DNA from: Streptomyces fuscichromogenes
GTDB taxonomy: Bacteria; Actinomycetota; Actinomycetes; Streptomycetales; Streptomycetaceae
Direction of reading: 5' to 3'
DNA length: 64,000 nucleotides
Assembly: GCF_014645815.1 (NCBI RefSeq)
Contig: NZ_BMML01000002.1
Location: 729,697-793,696, forward strand
This document shows positions 23,840-32,618 of this stretch, one piece after another. Position 1 is the stretch's first letter. Each line of letters starts with the position of its first letter. The notes below the pieces were generated by a model. It was not told the DNA's origin. It saw only the letters and a program-made list of their open reading frames with translations, and did no database searches. The position numbers and the translations under genes are program-made.

Positions 23840-24459
23840 CGCGCGGCGCCTTCACGCCCGCGGTAGCCGAGGGAGCGCTGGACCGGATCGGGCGGGGCCT
23901 CGCCGCCCCGGCCGGGCAGGAAGGACCGGAGCGCGGCCGCGAGCCGGTGCCCGAAGTCGTCGGCCTCGGCCTCGTCGGTCTCCCGGGAGCCGTTGCGGGC
24001 GGCCACCGTCAGGGCGACGGAGTCCCAGCCCGGCCGCCCGGCGAGGGCGTGCGCCGCGGCCGCGTGATGATGCGTGTGACGTGCGTGCATGTGCCACAAC
24101 TCGTGTCCCAGGATGACCAGTTGCTGGACGGACTCGGCGCGCTCCTCGACGATCACCAGGTCGAAGTCCTGGAACTCCACCCAGAGTCCGGTGACCTCGA
24201 TCTCGTCGGGGAACCGTTCGAAACGCAGCTCGACGGGCCGGCCCTCGCGTCTGCGGCTCATCTCCGCGCACAGCGCCCCGCACAGCTCGCGCACGCCGGC
24301 GGGTGTCCGGGGTCTGGCGCGGACGGCGGCGCTGAGGGCGGCGGTCAGCCGGCGCATCTCCGCGGTCGGCCGGGAGCGCCGTGCCCGGGTGTCCGGCCGG
24401 GAGTGCCGCAGCCTCGCGGCGATCCGGGCCCACCGGTGCCGCGCGCCGGCCAAGTCCAT
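23836..24459 (-). CDS. ImmA/IrrE-like metallopeptidase (toxin-component family)
   Basis: This is 207 residues. The zinc motif VILGHELWHMHARHTH (HExxH, near residue 113) and a downstream acidic ETDEAEADDFG supply likely ligands, as in ImmA/IrrE peptidases that cleave repressors. GVRELCGALCAEMSRRREGRPVELRFERFPDEIEVTGLW is typical of the Streptomyces group called toxin-antitoxin toxin component. It is the first gene of a three-gene overlapping unit with the MAB_1171c protein and the FAD enzyme. A target regulator is not visible nearby, so the annotation as toxin is weak. Confidence 0.75.
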   Translation of the reverse strand: MDLAGARHRWARIAARLRHSRPDTRARRSRPTAEMRRLTAALSAAVRARPRTPAGVRELCGALCAEMSRRREGRPVELRFERFPDEIEVTGLWVEFQDFDLVIVEERAESVQQLVILGHELWHMHARHTHHHAAAAHALAGRPGWDSVALTVAARNGSRETDEAEADDFGHRLAAALRSFLPGRGGEAPPDPVQRSLGYRGREGAAR

Positions 24460-24783
24460 CGCTCCCCCTTCGCACCGCCCCGACGGCGGTCGCCGCGCCG
24501 CGTCGGCCCGTCCGAGACTACGCGTCCGGGGGCGCCAGTTCGAGCGGTAGTTCACCACAGAACGATTGCCCGATGCATGAAATTCGCGCCGGACCCATTG
24601 ACGCGGGGGTGCTTCGATTTTACGGTCCCGTTCGGGGTTACGAGCGTGAGCCGATATACCGAACAAGAGTCGCGAGTGCGACGGATCCCGAAGGTGAGGA
24701 CAGGCAGGGGCGACGAGGATGACAACGGAACGCCCAGCCACCCGCACCCGCCCACGAAACACCAGGCCCCCGAAAGGCGAACA
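24460..24783. other. Divergent intergenic region upstream of the GH51 gene
   Basis: This is 324 bp with lower GC than its surroundings (for example TTCGATTTTACGG and GAGCCGATATACCG). It holds the promoter candidate listed separately and nothing that looks coding. An ATG at 24719 opens a short frame (MTTERPATRTRP) that is not in frame with the glycosidase. Confidence 0.5.
24598..24626 (+). promoter_or_regulatory. Candidate sigma-70-like promoter for the GH51 gene
   Basis: TTGACG (24598-24603) and TACGGT (24621-24626) are separated by 17 bp, close to the consensus for housekeeping promoters in Streptomyces. It lies about 160 bp before the chosen start codon. Confidence 0.45.
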
Positions 24784-26295
24784 TTGCGCACCGCCCGCTT
24801 CACCCTCGACCCCGCCTTCACCATCGGCGAAGTCAACCCCCGTCTGTTCGGCTCCTTCGTCGAGCACCTGGGCCGCTGTGTCTACACCGGCATCTTCGAG
24901 CCGACCCACCCCACGGCCGACGCCGAGGGCCTCCGTACGGACGTCCTCGACCTGGTCCGCGAACTCGGCGTCACCACCCTCCGCTACCCCGGCGGCAACT
25001 TCGTCTCCGGCTACAGGTGGGAGGACTCGGTCGGCCCGGTCGAGGACCGCCCCCGCCGCCTGGACCTCGCCTGGCGGTCGACGGAGACCAACCGCTTCGG
25101 ACTCGCCGAGTACATCTCCTTCCTGAAGAAGGTCGGCCCGCAGGCCGAGCCCATGATGGCGATCAACCTCGGCACGCGGGGCGTGGCCGAGGCCCTGGAA
25201 CTCCAGGAGTACGCCAACCACCCCTCCGGCACCGCCCTCTCCGACCTGCGGGCCGCGCACGGCGACAAGGACCCCTTCGGCATCAAGGTCTGGTGCCTGG
25301 GCAACGAGATGGACGGCCCCTGGCAGACCGGACACAAGACGGCCGAGGAGTACGGCCGTATCGCCGCCGAGACCGCCCGCGCCATGCGCCAGATGGACCC
25401 GTCCGTGGAACTGGTCGCCTGCGGTTCCTCCAGCCAGTCCATGCCGACCTTCGCCGAGTGGGAGGCGACGGTCCTCGCGGAGACGTACGACCTGGTCGAC
25501 TACATCTCCCTGCACGCCTACTACGAGCCCCAGGACGGCGACCTCGACTCCTTCCTGGCCTCCGCCGTCGACATGGAGTCCTTCATCGAGAACGTGGTCG
25601 CCACCTGCGACCACGTGGGCGCCAGGCTGAAGTCGCAGAAGAAGATCAACCTCTCCTTCGACGAGTGGAACGTCTGGTACACCTCGAGGTGGCACGAGAT
25701 CGAGAACTCCGCCGCGCGGGACTGGTCCGAGGCCCCCCGCCTCCTGGAGGACAACTACAGCGTCCTGGACGCGGTGGTCTTCGGCTCCCTCCTCATCGCC
25801 CTGCTCCGCCACGCCGACCGGGTCACGGTCGCCTGCCTGGCCCAGCTGGTCAACGTCATCGCCCCGATCCTGACGGAGCCCGGCGGCCCGGCCTGGCGCC
25901 AGACGACCTTCTTCCCCTTCGCCCAGGCGTCCCGGTACGGCCGGGGCCAGGTCCTGGACGTACGGGTGGACTCACCGACGCACGACACGAAGAAGTACGG
26001 CGAGACGAGCCTGCTGCACGCGACGGCGGTCAGGGCCGAGGACGGCACGGTCACGGTCTTCGCCGTGAACCGCAGCCGGACCGAGGCGCTGCCGCTGGAG
26101 GTCGCCCTGAGCGGACTCGGCCTGACGTCCGTGGCGGAGCACAGCGTCCTGGCCGACGAGGACCCGGACGCCCGCAACACCCTGGAGGAACCGGAGCGGG
26201 TGGCACCTCACCCGGCAGCGGGCACGACGCTGACCGACGGCACGCTCACGGCCGTTCTCGAACCCCTGTCCTGGAATGTGATTCGACTGGCGTGA
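24784..26295 (+). CDS. abfA: GH51 alpha-L-arabinofuranosidase, intracellular
   Basis: This 503-residue enzyme of glycoside hydrolase family 51 removes terminal arabinofuranose from arabinoxylan fragments. The acid/base Glu lies in WCLGNEMDGPWQ near residue 176 and the nucleophile Glu in NLSFDEWNVWY near 294. RLFGSFVEHLGRCVYTGIFEP at the N-terminus is characteristic. There is no signal peptide. I start it at TTG 24784, because AAAGG lies 8 nt upstream and LRTARFTLDPAFTIGEVNPRL matches family N-termini. The frame stays open far upstream, but that part is non-coding. It converges with a GH35 enzyme gene. Confidence 0.88.
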   Translation: MRTARFTLDPAFTIGEVNPRLFGSFVEHLGRCVYTGIFEPTHPTADAEGLRTDVLDLVRELGVTTLRYPGGNFVSGYRWEDSVGPVEDRPRRLDLAWRSTETNRFGLAEYISFLKKVGPQAEPMMAINLGTRGVAEALELQEYANHPSGTALSDLRAAHGDKDPFGIKVWCLGNEMDGPWQTGHKTAEEYGRIAAETARAMRQMDPSVELVACGSSSQSMPTFAEWEATVLAETYDLVDYISLHAYYEPQDGDLDSFLASAVDMESFIENVVATCDHVGARLKSQKKINLSFDEWNVWYTSRWHEIENSAARDWSEAPRLLEDNYSVLDAVVFGSLLIALLRHADRVTVACLAQLVNVIAPILTEPGGPAWRQTTFFPFAQASRYGRGQVLDVRVDSPTHDTKKYGETSLLHATAVRAEDGTVTVFAVNRSRTEALPLEVALSGLGLTSVAEHSVLADEDPDARNTLEEPERVAPHPAAGTTLTDGTLTAVLEPLSWNVIRLA

Positions 26296-26306
26296 GCGCC
26301 CCGTAG

Positions 26307-26332
26307 GGGGCGCGGGGAACTGCGCGACCAGC
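26307..26332 (+). repeat. Single copy of the GGGGCGCGGGGAACTGCGCGACCAGCC element
   Basis: The copy lies 12 bp after the arabinofuranosidase stop and just before the convergent GH35 stop, followed by CCCACCGGCCCGCAG. It has the same orientation relative to the upstream gene as most other copies. Confidence 0.8.
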
Positions 26333-26348
26333 CCCCACCGGCCCGCAG

Positions 26349-29300
26349 CTAACGACCGGGGGAGTCCACCGAAGCCAGTGGAACTCCTCCGGCCGCGCTC
26401 CCCAGCAGCTCCAGCCGCACGACCCCCGGCCCGAACTCGCTCGTGCCGTCCGAGAGCACGGCCAGCGCCAGCGTGTTCTCACCCCGGGTCCGCAGGATCC
26501 CGCTCGGCAGCACGAACGTGTGCTGCGGCCCCACGTCGTTGACGTACTGCCCGAGATTCCACCCGTTCAAGAAGATCTGCACCCGGTACGCCCGCGCCGG
26601 GTCGTCCTCCAGCACCAGCCCCACCGACGCGTCCACCCCGGCCGACACGGACAGCCGGAACCCGGTGCGGTACCAGGTGACGCCCATCCCCTGGTCGGCG
26701 CGCGGAAGGACGGCCGTCTCCCAGCCGCCGTCCGCGAACCCGGGCAGATGCCACCCCTTCCGCTCCCCGTACAGCCCGCCGTTGTTCATCGGCCCGCGCA
26801 CCGGATCCGGAGCGGTGGCCCCCTGGATCCGCCAACTCGCCTTCGGTGACGCTCCCTTGAAGGAGACGGCGGTCAGCCCGCGGGCCGCCTTGTGGGTGTC
26901 CAGCGACCCGCCGTCCATGTCGTGCTGCATCCGCCGTACCAGCACGGACAGCACATGCGACCGCCTCTCCCGCTCCGTCTGCGTCCTCGCCTGCTTCTTC
27001 AGGTGCAGCTCGGCGACGGAGAGTTCGGCCGTCGCGGCCCAGGTCCCCTTCCGTACCGTCTTCGCGTCCGGCACCGGCATCCGGTGCGAGCCCAGCGGCT
27101 CCCCGTCCAGCCAGGCCATCAGCATGCCCTGGGTCCCCGTGCTGTAGGAGAGGGAGACCGACTCCAGGTCCGACAGGTCACCCTCCACCCGGCCCCGGTA
27201 CCAGACGTCCCCGTAGTGGAAGCCGTAGTCGTCGGCGAAGAGCACCGGCCGGTCCGCCGGGACGGCCGTCGTGCTGAACGACGTCACCTTGTCGGCGACC
27301 GTCCACGCCGAGTCGTCGAAGCCGGCCGCCGACTCGGGGTTCTCGGTCTTGCGGCGCCAGCCGGTGAGGGCCGGCGGCGCCGGCCGCGGCGCCCCCGGCA
27401 TGTCCGCCAGGGCGACCAGGCTCTCCGAGAGACTCACCCGGGTCTGCACCGGCTGCCCGTTCCAGGTGACCGAGGTGATCCCGCGGGGGCCCCAGACCTC
27501 CAGGCCGGTCGGCCCGACCGTGTCCCCGGTGAGCTGGACGACCGACCCGCTGACCTTCGCGTGGCGCAGCAGTGCCGGGCCGTAGACGAGGACCGTGCCG
27601 GACGGGGTGTCGCGCGGGAACAGCCGCAGCGATGTCGCGTCGTCGGCGAAGAGGAGCAGCAGCGGGGTGTCGCTCTCGCCGCGCTGGACCAGGACCCGGG
27701 TGAGCCCGCCCTGCCCGAGCGGCGCGGTGACGTGCAGGACGTCCTGGTCGTAGACCCAGGCCGCCTCGGCGTCCAGGCGCTGGACGAAGGGCTCGCTCGG
27801 GCATTCCAGCACCAGGTGCGCCATCTCGCCGTACCGGCCGGTGAACAGGGCCACGTCGTAGCGGCCGGCGGTGAGCACGAACATCGGCTGGGCGGTGCAG
27901 TAGCGCAGTTTCCGCTTGCCGAGGGAGAGACCGGTGGTGACGAGCCGGGCGTCGTGGGCCGGGACGGTCAGCTCGACGTCGTCCCCGGCGGCCGTCCGGA
28001 GCGTGGAGGTGACCTCGTCGGCGCCGTCGTTGCGCAGGACGTAGACGTGTGCCTGGGTGTCGGGGTTGGTGAGGTGGTACGCCTTCAGCCCGGTCACGTG
28101 CACGTCGGCCGCGCGGTCCAGCTTCGCGAAGTCCGGGACGCGCTGCAGGAGGTGGCCGAGCTGGTGCATCGGCGCGATCTTCGGCGTGACGTTGCGGGCC
28201 TCGTCGATGGCCGCGCCGTAGTCGTACGACGTGTAGACGACCGGGGCCGGCAGCCAGCCCCAGGTGGTGCCGCCGAAGGTCATGTAGACGTTGTGGAGGG
28301 TGAGGCCGTTGGCGAGGTTGGTGAGGTAGAAGCGGCGTTCGTAGGCCGCGTCCCGGGTGCGCCGGGACTCGGCGTAGCCCTTGCCGCCGAACTCGACCCC
28401 GCCCCACGGATCGAACCAGCCGCCCCCGAACTCCGGCACGAACCCCGGCGTGCGCGGGCTCGCGGTCGCCCCGCCCTTGAGGCCGCCGATCCCGAAGTCG
28501 CCCCAGTCCGGCGGGGGCTGGGAGGGCGACGGATAGCCGTCGAAGCCGTACAGCCACTTGCCGGTCTCGCCGCCGGTGTCGAAGGAGCCGGGGATCCAGT
28601 AGCCGTTGCGGCCCTTGTCGTTGTGGAAGAGGGGGACGTCGATGCCGTCGGCCCGCACCTTCCGGTACAGGTGGGACATGTAGGCGGGGCCGGTCGGGTC
28701 GGCGACGTGGCCGTCGTACTCGTTCTCGATCTGGTAGAGGAGGACGCTGCCGGCGCCGTCCGTGTACTGGTGGCGGCGCACGATGCCGTTGACGGCCGTC
28801 AGCCACTCGTCGACATGGCCCAGGTAGGTCGGGTCGGTGGAGCGGGCGGCGCCCTCGGTGGCGGTGAGCCAGCCGGGGAAGCCGCCGGCGTCGACCTCGG
28901 CGTTGATGTAGGGGCCGGGGCGCAGGATGACGTAGAGCCCGGTCTCGGCGGCCGTGCGCAGGAACAGGTCCAGGTCGCGGACGCCGGTGAAGTCGTATCT
29001 GCCGGGCGCGGGGGAGTGGTAGTTCCACGCCACGTAGATGCTGACCGTGTTGTAGCCGTGCGCCCGCATCTTCTCCAGCACGTCCCGCCACAGGGACGGG
29101 CTCGGGAGCCGGAAGGGGTGCAGTTCGCCGGACCAGACCACCAGCCGCCGGCCGTCGACGAGAAGGGAGTGGTGGTCGTGGCCGATCGTGTGCCGCTGCC
29201 CGTCGGCGTGCGGCGGGGCCGGGGCGGGCCCGGTCGGCACGCTGCGCGCCGCGTACGCCGCGGGCGCTCCGGGGCCGCCGCTGCCGCCCAGGGCGAAACC

Positions 29301-29351
29301 GAGCGCGGTCGAGCCGGCGAGGGCACTGAAGGTACGTCTGCTGAGCGCCAA
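26349..29351 (-). CDS. Secreted GH35 beta-galactosidase
   Basis: This is about 1000 residues. A Tat-type signal (ALSRRTFSALAGSTALGFALGG) leads into the family 35 catalytic barrel. The acid/base Glu is in LLYQIENEYDG (near residue 213) and the putative nucleophile Glu in FVPEFGGGW (near 307); RPGPYINAEVDAGGFPGWL is a family signature. Beta-rich accessory domains follow to the end, with jelly-roll-like GFRLSVSAGVDASVGLVLED and VQIFLNGWNLGQYV. I prefer TTG 29351, which has GGGAGGATCC just upstream, over ATG 29393. It is divergent from an Rrf2 regulator, 73 bp away, and probably acts with the GH51 enzyme on plant polysaccharide. Confidence 0.85.
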   Translation of the reverse strand: MALSRRTFSALAGSTALGFALGGSGGPGAPAAYAARSVPTGPAPAPPHADGQRHTIGHDHHSLLVDGRRLVVWSGELHPFRLPSPSLWRDVLEKMRAHGYNTVSIYVAWNYHSPAPGRYDFTGVRDLDLFLRTAAETGLYVILRPGPYINAEVDAGGFPGWLTATEGAARSTDPTYLGHVDEWLTAVNGIVRRHQYTDGAGSVLLYQIENEYDGHVADPTGPAYMSHLYRKVRADGIDVPLFHNDKGRNGYWIPGSFDTGGETGKWLYGFDGYPSPSQPPPDWGDFGIGGLKGGATASPRTPGFVPEFGGGWFDPWGGVEFGGKGYAESRRTRDAAYERRFYLTNLANGLTLHNVYMTFGGTTWGWLPAPVVYTSYDYGAAIDEARNVTPKIAPMHQLGHLLQRVPDFAKLDRAADVHVTGLKAYHLTNPDTQAHVYVLRNDGADEVTSTLRTAAGDDVELTVPAHDARLVTTGLSLGKRKLRYCTAQPMFVLTAGRYDVALFTGRYGEMAHLVLECPSEPFVQRLDAEAAWVYDQDVLHVTAPLGQGGLTRVLVQRGESDTPLLLLFADDATSLRLFPRDTPSGTVLVYGPALLRHAKVSGSVVQLTGDTVGPTGLEVWGPRGITSVTWNGQPVQTRVSLSESLVALADMPGAPRPAPPALTGWRRKTENPESAAGFDDSAWTVADKVTSFSTTAVPADRPVLFADDYGFHYGDVWYRGRVEGDLSDLESVSLSYSTGTQGMLMAWLDGEPLGSHRMPVPDAKTVRKGTWAATAELSVAELHLKKQARTQTERERRSHVLSVLVRRMQHDMDGGSLDTHKAARGLTAVSFKGASPKASWRIQGATAPDPVRGPMNNGGLYGERKGWHLPGFADGGWETAVLPRADQGMGVTWYRTGFRLSVSAGVDASVGLVLEDDPARAYRVQIFLNGWNLGQYVNDVGPQHTFVLPSGILRTRGENTLALAVLSDGTSEFGPGVVRLELLGSAAGGVPLASVDSPGR

Positions 29352-29424
29352 GGGATCCTCCCGGGCGATCTTACGGGGCGCGGGTCCGGCCATTGTCCAT
29401 GGGAGGACGCCCCACAATGGACGC

Positions 29425-29883
29425 ATGAGGATCTCGGCACGAGCGGATTACGCGGTACGGGCGGTACTGGAGCTCGCCGTACGGCAGGGTGACGGCCCGG
29501 TGAAGGCGGAGCAGATCGCCGGTGCACAGGAGATTCCGCACAAGTTCCTGGAGGGCATTCTGGGCGATCTCCGGCGTGCCGGGATCGTCGACAGCCGGCG
29601 TGGCGGGGGCGGCGGCTACCGGCTGGCGCGGGAGGCGTCCGCGATCACCGTCGCGGACCTGATCCGCGCGGTGGACGGCCCGATCGTCTCGGTACGGGGG
29701 GAACGCCCGACGGGTCTGGCCTACACCGGCACCGCCCAGCCGCTGCTGCCCCTGTGGATCGCCCTGCGTGCCAACGTCCGCAAGATCCTCGAAGGCGTCA
29801 CCGTGGCGGACATCGCGGCGGACGCCCTCCCGGATCCGGTCCGCGAACTGGCGGCGGAACCGGCGGCCTGGGAGAACCCCTGA
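29425..29883 (+). CDS. Rrf2-family transcriptional regulator
   Basis: This is 152 residues, beginning MRISARADYAVRAVLELAV, with recognition helix IPHKFLEGILGDLRRAGIVDSRRGGGGGYRLAR. That is the canonical Rrf2/IscR winged helix. No cysteine is present, so it cannot carry the iron-sulfur cluster of IscR or NsrR and must sense something else or act constitutively. It is divergent from the GH35 gene and could regulate it, though this family seldom controls glycosidases. Confidence 0.85.
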   Translation: MRISARADYAVRAVLELAVRQGDGPVKAEQIAGAQEIPHKFLEGILGDLRRAGIVDSRRGGGGGYRLAREASAITVADLIRAVDGPIVSVRGERPTGLAYTGTAQPLLPLWIALRANVRKILEGVTVADIAADALPDPVRELAAEPAAWENP

Positions 29884-29984
29884 GTCTTCGGTGAGGTGTG
29901 AAATCCGGTGGTGTGAATGGCCGGAGTTCGACCTGACGGGTTCATGCCATGGTTCCTACGATTCGAGCGCCCCGGGCTTCACAG

Positions 29985-30011
29985 GAAACTCACAGTTTCT
30001 TCAAAGTTGAA
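29985..30011 (+). promoter_or_regulatory. Two adjacent palindromes upstream of the DUF4360 gene
   Basis: GAAACT-CAC-AGTTTC (29985-29999) is followed directly by TTCAA-AG-TTGAA (30000-30011), both perfect. They lie 55-80 bp before the start codon and just downstream of a possible promoter (CTGACG 29933, 18 bp, TACGAT 29957), as operators would. Confidence 0.4.
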
Positions 30012-30065
30012 CCGTGGAGGCCGCGGGTGCAACCCCCCACTCGAATCACCCGAACTGGAGAAACC

Positions 30066-30734
30066 ATGGGACCCAGGAGACACGGCCTCCTGCTCGGCGG
30101 AGCGCTCGCCGCGCTGCTCACCGCCGGGTTGCCCGCGCAGGCCAGCGCCTCGTCGTCGCCGGTGTTCGACGACCCGCCGCCGGACAAGATCGTCATCAAC
30201 GTGGCCACCGTCAACGGCTCCGGCTGTCCGGCGGGCACCACCGCCGTCGCGGTGTCCGAGGACAACGAGGCCTTCACCGTCACCTACAGCTCCTACCTCG
30301 CCCAGGCCGGCGGCTCCTCCGACCCCACCGCCTTCCGGCGCAACTGCCAGCTCAACCTGGTCGTGCACGTGCCGGGCGGTTTCACCTACGCCATCGCCAG
30401 CGCCGACTACCGGGGCTTCGCCTCGCTCCAGCCGGGCGCCACCGGTACCCAGCGCGCCTCGTACTACTTCCAGGGCTCGTCCAACACGGCCGCCGCGAGC
30501 CACCCCTTCAGCGGGCCCTACGACGACAACTGGCAGGCCACCGACACCACCGACTGGGCCCAGCTGGTCTGGGCGCCCTGCGGGGTGCAGCGCAACTTCA
30601 ACATCAACACCGAGCTGCGGGTGACCGCGGGCAGCGCGAACCCCGGCAAGGTCAGCTTCATGACCATGGACTCCACCGACGGCGAGATCAGCACCGTCTA
30701 CCACCTCGCCTGGAAGCAGTGCCCCGGCAAGTAG
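30066..30734 (+). CDS. Secreted DUF4360-family protein
   Basis: This is 222 residues. The signal peptide is GPRRHGLLLGGALAALLTAGLPAQASA. The mature part has the DUF4360 pattern, with VNGSGCPAGTTAVAVSEDNEAFTVTYSSY, RRNCQLNLVVHVPGGFTYAIASADYRGFA and a C-terminal WKQCPGK. Four cysteines probably form two disulfides. Proteins of this family are small secreted actinobacterial and fungal beta-sandwiches without a known activity. It is monocistronic, with its own upstream palindromes. Confidence 0.85.
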   Translation: MGPRRHGLLLGGALAALLTAGLPAQASASSSPVFDDPPPDKIVINVATVNGSGCPAGTTAVAVSEDNEAFTVTYSSYLAQAGGSSDPTAFRRNCQLNLVVHVPGGFTYAIASADYRGFASLQPGATGTQRASYYFQGSSNTAAASHPFSGPYDDNWQATDTTDWAQLVWAPCGVQRNFNINTELRVTAGSANPGKVSFMTMDSTDGEISTVYHLAWKQCPGK

Positions 30735-30804
30735 GCCGCCGGCCCGGCCCGGCGCGACGCCTCCCGGTGACGGGACCTCGCGCCGGTGACGGGACCCCGC
30801 TCGC

Positions 30805-31791
30805 TCAGACCCTGGCCGCCGCCGTGGCCCGGAACGTATTCCGGTACGCCTGCGGGGAGACGCCGATCGCCGCGTGCAGGTGCTGCCGCAGCGACGTGCC
30901 CGTGGCGAACCCCACCTCGGCCGCGATGCGGTCGACCGACAGCTCGCTGGTCTCCAGGAGGTCGCGGGCCCGTCGTACCCGCTGCTGGATCAGCCAGCGC
31001 CCCGGGCTGGTCCCGGTCTCCTCCTGGAACCGGCGGGCGAAGGTGCGCCGGCTCATCCGGGCATGCTCGGCCAACTCCGCCAGCGCGAGCGGCCGTTCCA
31101 GGTTCTCCAGGGCCCATGCCCGGGTGGCCGCGGTACCGGTGGCGCCCTCTTCCGGCACCGGCAGGTCGATGTACTGCGCCTGGCCGCCCTCCCGCCACGG
31201 CGGTACGACACACTGCCGGGCCACGCTGTTGGCGACCGCGCTGCCGTGGTCGGAGCGCACCACGTGCAGGCACACGTCGACGCCGGAGGCCGCCCCGGCC
31301 GAGGTCAGGACATCCCCGTCGTCGATGAACAGCACGTCCGGATCCAGGGCGACCCGGGGGAACATCCGCCGGAACCGCGGCGCCAGCGCCCAGTGCGTCG
31401 TGGCCGGCCGCCCGTCGAGCATCCCGGCCGCCGCGAGCGCGAACGCGCCCGTGCAGATGGACACGATCCGGGTCCCGGGCCGGATCCGCGCCAGCGCGGC
31501 GGCGACCGGCTCGGGCAGCTCCGGCGCGATCCGCGCCATGTCGTAGGGCGGCACGACCACCGTGTCCGCGCTCTCCAGCGCCTCGGGCCCGTGCCCGACG
31601 GTGACCGTGAAGTCGGCGTTGGTCGCCACGGTGCGGTCCTCCGTCGCCGCGCAGGTCACCACGTCGTAGGCGCCGGGAACACACGTGAACACCCGGTTCG
31701 GGATCCCCAGCTCGAACGGGTAGACCCCGTCGAGGGCGAGCACCACGACCCGGTGCGGACGGACGGGCAGGAAGCCGATGGCTACAGACAT
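30805..31791 (-). CDS. GlxA-type regulator: DJ-1/PfpI domain plus AraC helix-turn-helix
   Basis: This is 328 residues. The N-terminal domain has the DJ-1/PfpI fold (VVVLALDGVYPFELGIPNRVF, VVPPYD, and the nucleophile-elbow-like SICTGAFALAAAGMLDGRPATTHW). The C-terminal 100 residues are an AraC DNA-binding domain (LAELAEHARMSRRTFARRFQEETG, VDRIAAEVGFATGTSLRQHLHAAIG). These regulators activate catabolic or stress genes. The target is unknown. The gene marks the right-hand limit of ordinary GC before the accessory island. Confidence 0.87.
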   Translation of the reverse strand: MSVAIGFLPVRPHRVVVLALDGVYPFELGIPNRVFTCVPGAYDVVTCAATEDRTVATNADFTVTVGHGPEALESADTVVVPPYDMARIAPELPEPVAAALARIRPGTRIVSICTGAFALAAAGMLDGRPATTHWALAPRFRRMFPRVALDPDVLFIDDGDVLTSAGAASGVDVCLHVVRSDHGSAVANSVARQCVVPPWREGGQAQYIDLPVPEEGATGTAATRAWALENLERPLALAELAEHARMSRRTFARRFQEETGTSPGRWLIQQRVRRARDLLETSELSVDRIAAEVGFATGTSLRQHLHAAIGVSPQAYRNTFRATAAARV

Positions 31792-31846
31792 GGCACGATT
31801 CTATCGGTCGACAAAAATCGCGCCGCGAACCCGGGCGGGCTGTGAA

Positions 31847-32104
31847 TCAACTGTGCTCACATCGATCCGCCTTTGCGTTTTCTTTCTCTTTCGGGAGGGC
31901 GCATTCAGGCCGCGCCTTGTTGGGTCTTCGTGCGGCGTGCGAGTGGGCTCGCGAGGGGCTCGGCCGGGCTGTTGGCGGCCAAGGGGGTGCCGCGTGCTCT
32001 TCGTGGCCGTGATCGACCTCGGCTTCTTTGCGATTTGCCGATGATTCGCCTGCCCTGGGAATTGAACCGCCTCGCTGAAGGCGATCGGTGAGCTGATTCT
32101 CCAT
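31847..32104 (-). CDS. Possible small hydrophilic protein
   Basis: An 85-residue frame starts at ATG 32104 with GGGAG 5 nt upstream. It is very charged and rich in His, Arg and Pro (MENQLTDRLQRGGSIPRAG, EVDHGHEEHAAPPW). There is no recognised family, and third-position GC is mixed, so it may be spurious. If it is not a gene, 31792-32330 is an uncoded 539-bp stretch at the island boundary. Confidence 0.3.
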   Translation of the reverse strand: MENQLTDRLQRGGSIPRAGESSANRKEAEVDHGHEEHAAPPWPPTARPSPSRAHSHAARRPNKARPECALPKEKENAKADRCEHS

Positions 32105-32330
32105 AGCAACTCCCTGGGTGGATCGCGTCACGTTCCCTCCCCTTTCCTCGCGATGTGCCTTGTGTCCGATTTTGGTGAGGGTGGGGATAGGGCGGGTCGG
32201 CTCAAGCGAAGTGGGCTCGGGTTCACCCTCTTTGAGAGGCCAAACGAATGGGGAACACGCCGATATGGTGGCGGAAAGATATGGTGAAAACGAGGCGCTA
32301 TAAAGAGCAGATCTGGGCGGTAAGATCACC

Positions 32331-32618
32331 ATGGTGCAGAACGCGTACGTCGCCACTCGCGTATGCAGCCCCGCACGCGCAAAGGCTCTCGCAATATTCC
32401 TAGGCCTCGGGAAACAGGAATCTCCGGAACTTCAAGACGCAAATAGCATGTTGGGTGATGAGGTAGTGGACCAGAGATACCTAAGAAGGTCGAGAATATC
32501 CCTCGGACTCAAGCCCAACCGGGGTGCTGCGATGCAGGCGGTAACCGACTCATTGGGGTCGGTCGCTAGCCCTCAGGGCATGATCGAAGAGGGGGTCGAG
32601 GAAGGAGTCGAAAAGTGA
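32331..32618 (+). CDS. Possible small protein coupled to the WD40 gene
   Basis: A 95-residue frame (MVQNAYVATRVCSPARAKALAIFLGLG...) ends GMIEEGVEEGVEK. Its stop overlaps the WD40 start as GTGA, and the WD40 ribosome site lies in its last codons, so coupled translation is plausible. No clear ribosome site precedes its own ATG and no family is recognised. It may be the remnant of a larger gene. Confidence 0.4.
   Translation: MVQNAYVATRVCSPARAKALAIFLGLGKQESPELQDANSMLGDEVVDQRYLRRSRISLGLKPNRGAAMQAVTDSLGSVASPQGMIEEGVEEGVEK

Noticed and set aside
22010..23866. 618-codon plus-strand frame
   Set aside because: It spans the antisense of two well-supported minus-strand genes and shows no recognisable domain.
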